In this document: positions 23,322 through 30,801 of the stretch, piece after piece
Layout: each line of letters begins with the position of its first letter
How positions within the stretch are numbered: the first letter of the stretch is position 1
Assembly (NCBI GenBank): GCA_946547105.1
Contig: CAMNOV010000014.1
Coordinates: 1 to 34,832, forward strand
Direction of reading: 5' to 3'
DNA: 34,832 nucleotides
From: an uncultured Clostridia bacterium
GTDB lineage: Bacteria; Bacillota; Clostridia; Oscillospirales; Oscillospiraceae
Made by a program: the position numbers and the translations under genes
The notes under the pieces: model-generated
The model's database searches: none
The model's input: the letters and a program-made list of their open reading frames with translations, nothing else
Told to the model about the DNA's origin: nothing

Positions 23322-24512
23322 ATGGCTTCTGTGAAATACTGGGTCTGGCTGGCTTCCCTGGAGGCGCTTCGTCCGACCGAAAAGGCGGCGGTGCTGCGTG
23401 TCTACGGCGATCCGGAGGCGGCCTTCTTTGCACCGAAAGGGGATCACTCCCGTGTGGAGGGGCTTCGCGAGACGGCGCTTGAGGCGCTCGAGCAGCGCGA
23501 TCTGCGCGAGGCCAACCGCATCCTCGGAGTCTGCGAAGAACAGAACATCCGGGTAATCTGCCAGCAGGATACCGTCTATCCGCGTCGCTTGAAGCAGATC
23601 TATGCGCCGCCTCCCGTGATCTACGCAAAGGGGCGGATGCGCGACCTGGATGAAGAACCCGCGATCGCCGTCGTCGGCACCCGCGGCGCGACGCCTTATG
23701 GCGTCAGCCTGGCACGCTCGCTGGCAGGCGGGATCGTCCGCAGCGGCGGCACGGTGCTCTCCGGCCTCGGCATGGGCGTCGACGGAGAAGCGGCCAAGGC
23801 CGCGCTGGAAAGCGGCGGCTGCTGCGTCGGCGTGCTTGGCACCTCCCATCAGGAGGCGACGGGCTGGCTGGCCCGCCAGGTGGCGGATTTCGGCCTGCTG
23901 CTGAGCGAATATGCGCCCGGTACGGTCTCCCAGCGCTATTTTTTCCGCGAGCGCAACCGCATCACCGCAGGCCTGTCCGTCGGCGTCGTCGTGGTGGAAG
24001 CGCCGGAAAAGAGCGGCGCGCTGCTGTTTGCAGAGGAAGCGCTCGAGCTCGGCAAGGAGGTTTTCGCCGTACCCGGTGCGGTCAACGCTGTCAACAGCAT
24101 GGGCACGAACCGTCTGATCAAGGACGGGGCGACACCCGTTACCTGTGCCTGGGACGTGATGAGCGAATTCGTCGGTCTTTTCCCGGATAAGATCCGCCGC
24201 GTCGACGAGAGCAAAACACAGCCGACGCTTCTGGAGAGGGCAAAGGAGCAGCCCGTCCCGGAGAAAAAAGCCGTTGACAGAGGGAAGACGCAGGACTATA
24301 TTGACTGGAAAGAACAGCTGAGTCAGTTGAATGAAGATCAGCTGAAGATCATCTCCGCGATCGAGAGGGACGCGACGCATATCGACGACATCGTGGAGGC
24401 CACCGGGCTCGGGACGGCCAAGGTGCTGGCCCAGCTGACGGTATTGGAGATCAAGGGCTTCATCCGTCGGGAGGCGGGACGCCGCGTCGCATTGAAAATC
24501 ACGAAAAAGTGA
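23322..24512 (+). CDS. dprA: DNA-processing protein DprA, divergent nucleotide-binding loop
   Basis: Loads RecA onto incoming single-stranded DNA in transformation and related recombination. The 396-residue protein has an N-terminal helical part, a Rossmann-like core starting at AVVGTRGATPYG, the typical ERNRITAGLS and FAVPGAVN stretches and GTNRLIKDGA, then a C-terminal winged-helix domain (about 330-396). The usual SGxARGID...AH segment reads SGLGMGVDGEAA from residue 147, without the Arg and His, and the GxD..YP loop is also absent. Assignment to the family is secure from the rest. It lies 16 bases after the methyltransferase gene and 9 before topA, the common dprA-topA order. Confidence 0.9.
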   Translation: MASVKYWVWLASLEALRPTEKAAVLRVYGDPEAAFFAPKGDHSRVEGLRETALEALEQRDLREANRILGVCEEQNIRVICQQDTVYPRRLKQIYAPPPVIYAKGRMRDLDEEPAIAVVGTRGATPYGVSLARSLAGGIVRSGGTVLSGLGMGVDGEAAKAALESGGCCVGVLGTSHQEATGWLARQVADFGLLLSEYAPGTVSQRYFFRERNRITAGLSVGVVVVEAPEKSGALLFAEEALELGKEVFAVPGAVNAVNSMGTNRLIKDGATPVTCAWDVMSEFVGLFPDKIRRVDESKTQPTLLERAKEQPVPEKKAVDRGKTQDYIDWKEQLSQLNEDQLKIISAIERDATHIDDIVEATGLGTAKVLAQLTVLEIKGFIRREAGRRVALKITKK

Positions 24513-24521
24513 GGACACAGC

Positions 24522-26735
24522 ATGGCAAAAGCAAAGGATCTGGTGATCGTCGAATCACCGGCGAAGGCAAAAACGATCGAAAAATACCTGGGAACGGGCT
24601 ATAAAGTCCGAGCCTCGATGGGGCATCTGCGCGATCTGCCGAAGAGCAAGATGGGCGTGGACATCGAGCACGGCTTTGAGCCGCAGTATATCCCGGTCAA
24701 AGATAAAAGCGAACTGATCAAGGAACTGAAGACTGAGGCCAAAAGCGCCAAAACCGTCTATCTCGCGACCGACCCTGACCGCGAGGGCGAGGCGATCTCC
24801 TGGCATCTCAAGGAACTGCTCGAGCTGCCGGACGACAAGGCCCGGCGCGTGACCTTCAATGAGATCACCAAGCGCGTTGTGACCGAGAGCATCCAGCAGC
24901 CGCGCGATATCGACCAGGATCTGGTCAACGCCCAGCAGGCGCGCCGCATCCTGGACCGCATCGTCGGATACAAGCTCTCTCCGCTGCTGTGGAAAAAGGT
25001 CAAGAAGGGGCTTTCCGCCGGACGCGTGCAGAGCGTTGCCACCCGCATGGTCGTCGACCGTGAGGAGGAGATCCGCGATTTCGTCAGCGAGGAATACTGG
25101 CTGCTGGACGCGGTGCTCGGCCGCGGCGATGACAGCGCGTCCTTCACCGCCCGCTATTACGGCAGAGACGGAAAAAAAGTCGAGCTGCACAGCGAGGACG
25201 AGGTGCAGGCCGTCATCCGCGAGACCGAGAAGGCCGCGTTCACGGTCGATTCGGTCAAGCGCGGCGAAAAGCAGCGCAGTCCCGCGCCTCCCTTCATCAC
25301 CTCCACGCTGCAGCAGGAGGCCTCCCGCCGCCTGGGCATGACGCCGCGGCGCACGATGTCCATCGCCCAGCAGCTCTATGAAGGCGTGGAGATCTCCGGC
25401 CGCGGCAGCATCGGTCTCATCACTTATATGCGTACCGACTCCCTGCGCCTGTCTGACGAGGCCCTGTTTGCCGCGAGAGACTATATTACGGCGCATTACG
25501 GCGAAGCCTACTATCCCGGCCACCCCCGCCGCTACAAGACCAAGGCGGGCGCGCAGGACGCGCACGAAGCCATCCGCCCGACGGATATCCAGCTCACCCC
25601 GGAACTGGTGCGCAAGGATCTGACGCAGGAGCAGTACCGCCTGTACCGTCTGATCTGGGGACGCTTTACCGCCTGCCAGATGGCCAACGCTGTTTACGAT
25701 AACGTGTCGGTCGACGTGGTCTCCGCCGGTCACAGCTTCCGCGCCAATTATTCGGAGCTGAAATTCCAGGGCTATACCGCGGTCTATGAGGAAGCCCGGG
25801 ACGAGGAGAGCGCCGAGATCTCCAATCCGCTGCCGAGCCTCAGCGAAGGGGAGACGCTCCGCCTGGATAAGATGATCCCCGACCAGCAGTTCACCCAGCC
25901 TCCCGCCCGATATACCGAGGCCACGCTGATCCGCGCGATGGAGGAAAAGGGCATCGGCCGGCCCTCCACCTACGCGCCGACCATCAGCACCATCACCGCG
26001 CATGATTACGTGATCAAGGAGGGCAAGTACCTCCGGCCCACGCCCCTGGGCGAGGTGGTCACGGGCCTCATGAAGGAGCATTTTGCTGATATCGTCGATC
26101 TCAAGTTCACCAACCGCATGGAGGAGGAACTGGACGAGATCGAAAGCGGCAAGGCGCAGTGGCGCGAGGTGCTCGATGAGTTCTATCGGGGCTTCGACGC
26201 GGAGATGACCAAGGCGGAGACGGATCTGGACGGCGTGCGCCTGAAGGTGCCCGACGTGCTCAGCGATGAGGTCTGCGAAGTCTGCGGCCGTCAGATGGTC
26301 GTGAAAAAGGGCCGCTTCGGCTATTTCCTGGCCTGCCCCGGATTCCCGGACTGCACCTTCACCAAGCCCATCGTCGTGGAAATGCCCGGCAAATGCCCGA
26401 AGTGCGGCGGCAAGATCCTCAAGCGCACCTCGAAAAAGGGCTATGTGTTCTATGCCTGCGAGCGCGGCACAGACTGCGGTTTCATCACCTGGGACGTGCC
26501 GACCAAGGACTTCTGCCCGGCCTGCGGAAAGACCATGTTCAAGCGCAGCGGCCGCGGCCCGCTGAAATCCTTCTGCATCAACGAGGCCTGCCCGAACTTT
26601 GTCCCGGAGGACAAGCGGGTCTATAAAAAGAAATCGCCGGAGGAAAAGAAGACCTCCGCCAAAAAAGGCGGCACGGCAAAGAAAACGGCTGCCAAAAAGC
26701 CCGCTGCGAAAAAGACTGCAAAGAAAGAAGAATAA
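24522..26735 (+). CDS. topA: DNA topoisomerase I
   Basis: Relaxes negative supercoils by breaking one strand. The 737-residue type IA enzyme has a Toprim domain (VIVESPAKAKTIEKYLG to TDPDREGEA), the core with the active-site Tyr302 in GLITYMRTD, and a C-terminal region with three four-cysteine zinc ribbons (about residues 585-700; CEVCG..CPGFPDC, CPKCG..CERGTDC, CPACG..CINEAC). It ends in a Lys/Ala-rich tail of some 30 residues (KKTAAKKPAAKKTAKKEE) like a histone H1 tail, which should aid DNA binding. Start ATG 24522 with GAGG upstream; trmFO follows after three bases. Confidence 0.97.
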   Translation: MAKAKDLVIVESPAKAKTIEKYLGTGYKVRASMGHLRDLPKSKMGVDIEHGFEPQYIPVKDKSELIKELKTEAKSAKTVYLATDPDREGEAISWHLKELLELPDDKARRVTFNEITKRVVTESIQQPRDIDQDLVNAQQARRILDRIVGYKLSPLLWKKVKKGLSAGRVQSVATRMVVDREEEIRDFVSEEYWLLDAVLGRGDDSASFTARYYGRDGKKVELHSEDEVQAVIRETEKAAFTVDSVKRGEKQRSPAPPFITSTLQQEASRRLGMTPRRTMSIAQQLYEGVEISGRGSIGLITYMRTDSLRLSDEALFAARDYITAHYGEAYYPGHPRRYKTKAGAQDAHEAIRPTDIQLTPELVRKDLTQEQYRLYRLIWGRFTACQMANAVYDNVSVDVVSAGHSFRANYSELKFQGYTAVYEEARDEESAEISNPLPSLSEGETLRLDKMIPDQQFTQPPARYTEATLIRAMEEKGIGRPSTYAPTISTITAHDYVIKEGKYLRPTPLGEVVTGLMKEHFADIVDLKFTNRMEEELDEIESGKAQWREVLDEFYRGFDAEMTKAETDLDGVRLKVPDVLSDEVCEVCGRQMVVKKGRFGYFLACPGFPDCTFTKPIVVEMPGKCPKCGGKILKRTSKKGYVFYACERGTDCGFITWDVPTKDFCPACGKTMFKRSGRGPLKSFCINEACPNFVPEDKRVYKKKSPEEKKTSAKKGGTAKKTAAKKPAAKKTAKKEE

Positions 26736-26738
26736 ACG

Positions 26739-28064
26739 ATGAAAACCGTCACCGTTCTCGGCGCCGGGCTCGCCGGCAGCGAATGCGCCTGGCAACTGGC
26801 CAAACGCGGCATCCACGTCCGCCTGGTCGAGATGAAGCCCAATAAAATGACCCCGGCGCATACCTCGGCCTATTTCGGCGAGCTCGTTTGCTCCAACTCT
26901 CTGCGCAGCGACGAGCTGACCAACGCCGTCGGCCTGCTGAAGGCCGAGATGCGCAAAATGGATTCGCTGATCATGTTCTCGGCCGATCTCAACCGTGTGG
27001 CGGCCGGCGGGGCGCTCGCGGTGGACCGCCTCGGCTTTGCCCGCACGATCACCGAAAAGCTCCGCAGCCACCCGAACGTGGAGGTCGTTGAGGTCGAGGC
27101 CACCGAGATCCCGGACGGGGAAGTGGTCGTTGCGACCGGTCCTCTGTCGAGCGACGCGATCGCTGATGCGATCGCCAAACGCTGCCCGGAGAGCGATCTG
27201 CACTTTTACGACGCCGTCGCACCGATCGTCACGCTTGAAAGCGTGGATATGGACAGCGCCTTCTTCGCCTCCCGCTATGACAAGGGAACGGCGGATTATG
27301 TAAACTGCCCAATGGACAGAGACGAGTACCTTGCCTTCGTCACCGAGCTTGCCGCCGCAAAGGAAGCGGAGGTGCACGGCTTCGACGACGGCGGCGTTTT
27401 TGAAGGCTGCATGCCGGTGGAGGTCATGGCGCGCCGCGGCGTGGACACGCTGCGCTACGGGCCGCTCAAGCCGGTCGGCCTGAAGGATCCGCGCACCGGC
27501 AAGGAGAATTATGCCGTCGTCCAGCTCCGCCGGGATAACGCCGACGGGACGCTGTACAACATGGTCGGCTTCCAGACCCACCTGACCTGGGCTGAGCAGC
27601 GGCGCGTGTTCACGATGATCCCGGCGCTGAAGAACGCGGAGTTCGTTCGCTTCGGCGTCATGCACCGCAACACCTATCTCAACAGCCCGCAGCTCCTGGA
27701 CCGCTATTACCGCCTGCGCTCCGATCCGCGCGTCAGCTTCGCCGGACAGATGACCGGCGTGGAGGGTTACGTCGAATCTGCGGCCAGCGGCATGCTGGTC
27801 GGCATCGAGACGGCGGCGCGCATGCTGGAGCTGCCGGCGGTGGATTTCCCGCAGGAGACCGCCATCGGCGCGCTGGGGCTGTATATCTCCGGCGGCAGCG
27901 TCGGTGATTTTCAGCCGATGAACATCAATTTCGGCATCATTTCTCCGCTCGGCCACCGCGTCAAGGGTAAACGTAATAAGAACGCGGCCATTTCCGAGCG
28001 TTCCCTCGCCATCATCGACGAGCTGATGAACAAGGAGGTTTTCCATGTTGAAGATCATCATTGA
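26739..28064 (+). CDS. trmFO: Folate/FAD-dependent tRNA (uracil-54-C5) methyltransferase TrmFO
   Basis: Makes m5U54 in the T loop of tRNA using methylene-tetrahydrofolate and reduced FAD. The 441-residue protein has the FAD-binding start VLGAGLAGSECAWQLA and the stretch FGELVCSNSLRSD with Cys51, plus EGCMPVEVMARRG with Cys224; these match the two cysteines known to matter in the B. subtilis enzyme. GQMTGVEGYVESAASG and NINFGIISPL are the usual C-terminal signatures. It directly follows topA, a conserved arrangement in Firmicutes, and overlaps plsX by 20 bases. Confidence 0.97.
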   Translation: MKTVTVLGAGLAGSECAWQLAKRGIHVRLVEMKPNKMTPAHTSAYFGELVCSNSLRSDELTNAVGLLKAEMRKMDSLIMFSADLNRVAAGGALAVDRLGFARTITEKLRSHPNVEVVEVEATEIPDGEVVVATGPLSSDAIADAIAKRCPESDLHFYDAVAPIVTLESVDMDSAFFASRYDKGTADYVNCPMDRDEYLAFVTELAAAKEAEVHGFDDGGVFEGCMPVEVMARRGVDTLRYGPLKPVGLKDPRTGKENYAVVQLRRDNADGTLYNMVGFQTHLTWAEQRRVFTMIPALKNAEFVRFGVMHRNTYLNSPQLLDRYYRLRSDPRVSFAGQMTGVEGYVESAASGMLVGIETAARMLELPAVDFPQETAIGALGLYISGGSVGDFQPMNINFGIISPLGHRVKGKRNKNAAISERSLAIIDELMNKEVFHVEDHH

Positions 28065-29064
28065 CGCCATGGGCGGCGATAACGCGCCCGAAGAGATCGT
28101 CAGGGGTGCCGTCCGCGCGTACCGGGAACTCGGCGTGGAGATCACGCTGGTCGGGCGCGAGGAAGAGGTCCGCGCCTGCCTGAAAAACGAGGGCTGTGAG
28201 GATCTGGAAGTGGTCGATGCGCGCGACGTGATCACGATGGAGGACGATCCCAGCACCGCGACCCGCCGCAAGAAGGACGCCTCGATGACAGTGGCGCTGA
28301 ACCTGCTCAAGGACGGCAAAGGCGACGCGGTCGTCTCCGCCGGCTCCACCGGCGCGCTGCTCACCGGCGCCACCCTGATCGTCAAGCGCATCCGCGGCAT
28401 CCGCCGCGCGGCGATGGCGCCTGTGCTGCCCGCGGGCGAGCATGGCGTGATGCTGATCGACTGCGGCGCGAACGTCGAGTGTACGCCGGAATACCTGCTG
28501 CAGTTTGCCTATATGGGCAGCTTTTACGCGAAGAAAATGATGGGCTGCGACAGTCCGCGCGTCGGTCTGCTGAACGTCGGCACCGAGGACACCAAGGGCG
28601 GCACGCTGCAGCACGAGACCTTCGCGCTGCTGAAAACGGCCGCTGATGAGGGCCGCATCCACTTCGTCGGCAATATCGAGGGTACGGACGTCTTTACCGG
28701 CAAGGTCGACGTCGTCGTGACTGACGGCTTCACCGGCAACGTCCTGCTCAAGGGTACCGAGGGCGTGATCAAGTATATGATGAAATCGCTCAAGGGCGTG
28801 TTTTACAAGAGCACGATCAACAAGCTCGCTGCCGCCGTGCTGAAAAAGGATCTCGCTGAGATGAAGAAGTCCATGGACGTTAACGAAGTGGGCGGCACGG
28901 CCTTCATCGGCATCAGCAAGCCGGTTGTCAAGGCGCACGGCTCCTCCAACGCGGCCAGCTTCTTTGCGGCGATCCGCCAGGCGAAGATTTTTGCCGAGAG
29001 CGGCATCATCGAGCAGATCGAGAACAACATCGACTTCATGAAGATCGAGAGCGAACATGCATAA
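28045..29064 (+). CDS. plsX: Phosphate acyltransferase PlsX
   Basis: Converts acyl-ACP to acyl-phosphate, the first step of phospholipid synthesis through PlsX/PlsY; it is peripheral to the membrane. The 339-residue protein opens with IIIDAMGGDNAPEEIVRGA and has SAGSTGALL, DCGANVECTPEYLLQFA, GLLNVGTEDTKG and VVTDGFTGNVLLKGTEG, all characteristic. The ATG at 28045 lies within the end of trmFO with a good AAGGAGG site eight bases upstream. In many Firmicutes plsX is followed by fabD, fabG or acpP; here rnc follows directly with an 8-base overlap. Confidence 0.97.
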   Translation: MLKIIIDAMGGDNAPEEIVRGAVRAYRELGVEITLVGREEEVRACLKNEGCEDLEVVDARDVITMEDDPSTATRRKKDASMTVALNLLKDGKGDAVVSAGSTGALLTGATLIVKRIRGIRRAAMAPVLPAGEHGVMLIDCGANVECTPEYLLQFAYMGSFYAKKMMGCDSPRVGLLNVGTEDTKGGTLQHETFALLKTAADEGRIHFVGNIEGTDVFTGKVDVVVTDGFTGNVLLKGTEGVIKYMMKSLKGVFYKSTINKLAAAVLKKDLAEMKKSMDVNEVGGTAFIGISKPVVKAHGSSNAASFFAAIRQAKIFAESGIIEQIENNIDFMKIESEHA

Positions 29065-29734
29065 ACTGGAAGAAAAAATCGGATATCAGTTTCAGAACAT
29101 CGCGCTGCTGGAGACCGCGCTGACGCACAGCTCCTATGCCAATGAGAAGCACGGCGCAGACTGCGAAAGCTACGAGCGCCTGGAATTTCTGGGGGATTCG
29201 ATCCTGGGTCTGACGGCGGCGGATTTCCTGTATCACCACGAGCCGAAGCTGCCGGAAGGCCGGATGACCCGCCTGCGCGCGGAGCTTGTCTGCGAGGCAA
29301 GCCTTCACAAGGTCGCGCTGAGCCTCGGCCTGGGCGAGTATATGCGTCTCGGCCGCGGCGAAGAGCACACCGGCGGCCGCGAGCGGCCGTCCATCCTGGC
29401 CGATATGGTCGAGGCAATCATCGCCGCGCTGTATCTCGACGGGGGACTGGACGTCGCGCGCCGGTTCATCATGGAGCGCGTGCTCAAGGACGCGGAGATC
29501 AACGATACGCATCGGGTCGCCGATTATAAGACCGAGCTGCAGGAGTTTGTCCAGCAGCAGCCGGGGCAGCTCATCAGCTATGAGCTGATCGGCGAATCCG
29601 GTCCCGATCACGACAAGCGCTTTCAATTCCGGGTCAGCATCAACGGCGTTGCTGCCGGAGAGGGCACCGGCCGCACGAAGAAAGAAGCGGAACAGATGGC
29701 AGCCCATGCGGCGCTTGAGGCACACAAAAGGTGA
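29057..29734 (+). CDS. rnc: Ribonuclease III
   Basis: Cleaves double-stranded RNA in rRNA maturation and mRNA turnover. The 225-residue protein has the catalytic signature ERLEFLGDSILGL (E43, D47 within it), the second acidic cluster DMVEAIIAALYLDGG with E119, and a C-terminal double-stranded RNA-binding domain (about 155-225: DYKTELQEFVQQ, GTGRTKKEAEQMAAHAAL). The gene overlaps plsX at its start and the radical SAM gene at its stop (GTGA). Confidence 0.97.
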   Translation: MHKLEEKIGYQFQNIALLETALTHSSYANEKHGADCESYERLEFLGDSILGLTAADFLYHHEPKLPEGRMTRLRAELVCEASLHKVALSLGLGEYMRLGRGEEHTGGRERPSILADMVEAIIAALYLDGGLDVARRFIMERVLKDAEINDTHRVADYKTELQEFVQQQPGQLISYELIGESGPDHDKRFQFRVSINGVAAGEGTGRTKKEAEQMAAHAALEAHKR

Positions 29735-30750
29735 GCGCCAGAGCATCGATCCTGCCGGTTTTCGTGCCGCATCTGGGATGCCCGCATGATTGCGTCTTCT
29801 GCAACCAGCGGCGCATTTCCGGTCAGACGGAATCCGCCGACGCACAAATGGTGCGGGACCTTCTTGCATCCGCGGCAGACATGCCGAAGCCGGAAACCGG
29901 GCGGCAGCTTGCCTTTTACGGCGGCAGCTTCACGGCGATCCCGGAAGAGCAGCAGCTGGAGCTGCTGCAGGCGGCGCGGGAGGGCATCGAGCGGGGGATC
30001 ATTGATTCCATCCGCCTTTCCACAAGACCGGACGCGGTCAATGCGGAAGTCCTCGAACGGCTCCGGTGTTTTGGCGTGGAGACCGTTGAGCTCGGCGCGC
30101 AGTCGCTGGATGATGAGGTTTTGCGTCTGTCAGGCCGGGGACATACGGCGGACGACGTGCGGTGCGCCAGTCTGATTGTGAAGGACGCGGGCTTTCGGCT
30201 CGTGCTGCAGATGATGACCGGCCTGCCCGGCGACAGCGGCGCGCAGAGTCTTTTCACCGCGCGCGAGATCGCTGCGCTGCGCCCGGACGGTGTGCGGATC
30301 TATCCGACCGTGATCGTGCGCGATACGGCGCTGTACACGCTCTGGCAGCGCGGAATCTATCGCGAGCACACGGTGGAGGACGCGGTGCGCATCTGTGCAA
30401 AGATCATGCCTCTGTTTGAGGCGGCGGGGATCCCCGTTTTTCGTCTTGGGCTCAATCCGACGGAGGAACTGTCCGGCGGTGCCGCGGTCGCGGGCGCTTA
30501 TCATCCGGCGCTGGGCGAGCTTGTCCGCGCGCGGATCATGCGGGAAAAGGCGGAGGCGCTGCTGCGCGGTGTTCAGCCCGGCAGCCGCGTTCTTCTTGGC
30601 GTTCAGCCGCGCCTGCTGTCGCAGCTGCTGGGGCAGCGGCGGGCAAACGTTTCCGCTTTGATCGATGAATTTCGGCTCGCGGAGCTGAAAGTATGTCCAA
30701 ATTCATCGATCAGTGCGGAAATCGAAGTACTGTCCATTGAAAAACCGTAA
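29731..30750 (+). CDS. Radical SAM protein, Elp3-like family, in the rnc-smc interval
   Basis: 339 residues. The iron-sulfur motif CxxxCxxC is C17, C21, C24 in GCPHDCVFCNQ, followed by FYGGSFTAI, a radical SAM barrel with STRPDAV, VELGAQSLDDEVL and LQMMTGLPGD. This resembles the catalytic barrel of Elp3-type proteins without the acetyltransferase domain, and proteins of this kind are commonly found between rnc and smc in Clostridia. The reaction is unknown to me. It begins with GTG at 29731 overlapping the rnc stop codon, and its own stop codon lies in the spacer of the smc promoter. Confidence 0.86.
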   Translation: MSARASILPVFVPHLGCPHDCVFCNQRRISGQTESADAQMVRDLLASAADMPKPETGRQLAFYGGSFTAIPEEQQLELLQAAREGIERGIIDSIRLSTRPDAVNAEVLERLRCFGVETVELGAQSLDDEVLRLSGRGHTADDVRCASLIVKDAGFRLVLQMMTGLPGDSGAQSLFTAREIAALRPDGVRIYPTVIVRDTALYTLWQRGIYREHTVEDAVRICAKIMPLFEAAGIPVFRLGLNPTEELSGGAAVAGAYHPALGELVRARIMREKAEALLRGVQPGSRVLLGVQPRLLSQLLGQRRANVSALIDEFRLAELKVCPNSSISAEIEVLSIEKP

Positions 30751-30765
30751 AAAACGCGATATAAT
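30737..30765 (+). promoter_or_regulatory. Sigma-A promoter for smc-ftsY-yhbY
   Basis: TTGAAA (30737-30742) and TATAAT (30760-30765), 17-base spacer. The stop codon of the radical SAM gene is within the spacer. Confidence 0.9.
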
Positions 30766-30801
30766 AACTCAGTTATTTTGTCATAAACGAGGGTAAATGT
30801 A

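Noticed and set aside
24555-28400. A 1281-codon open frame on the minus strand across topA, trmFO and plsX
   Set aside because: It crosses three well-identified + strand genes. Long antisense frames are expected in GC-rich genes with biased third positions, and its translation is low complexity (rich in His, Arg, Ala, Asp, Gly) with no recognisable domain or ribosome site.
30797-30799. ATG as smc start
   Set aside because: Out of frame with the SMC head; TTG at 30802 is in frame and correctly spaced from GAGGGT.
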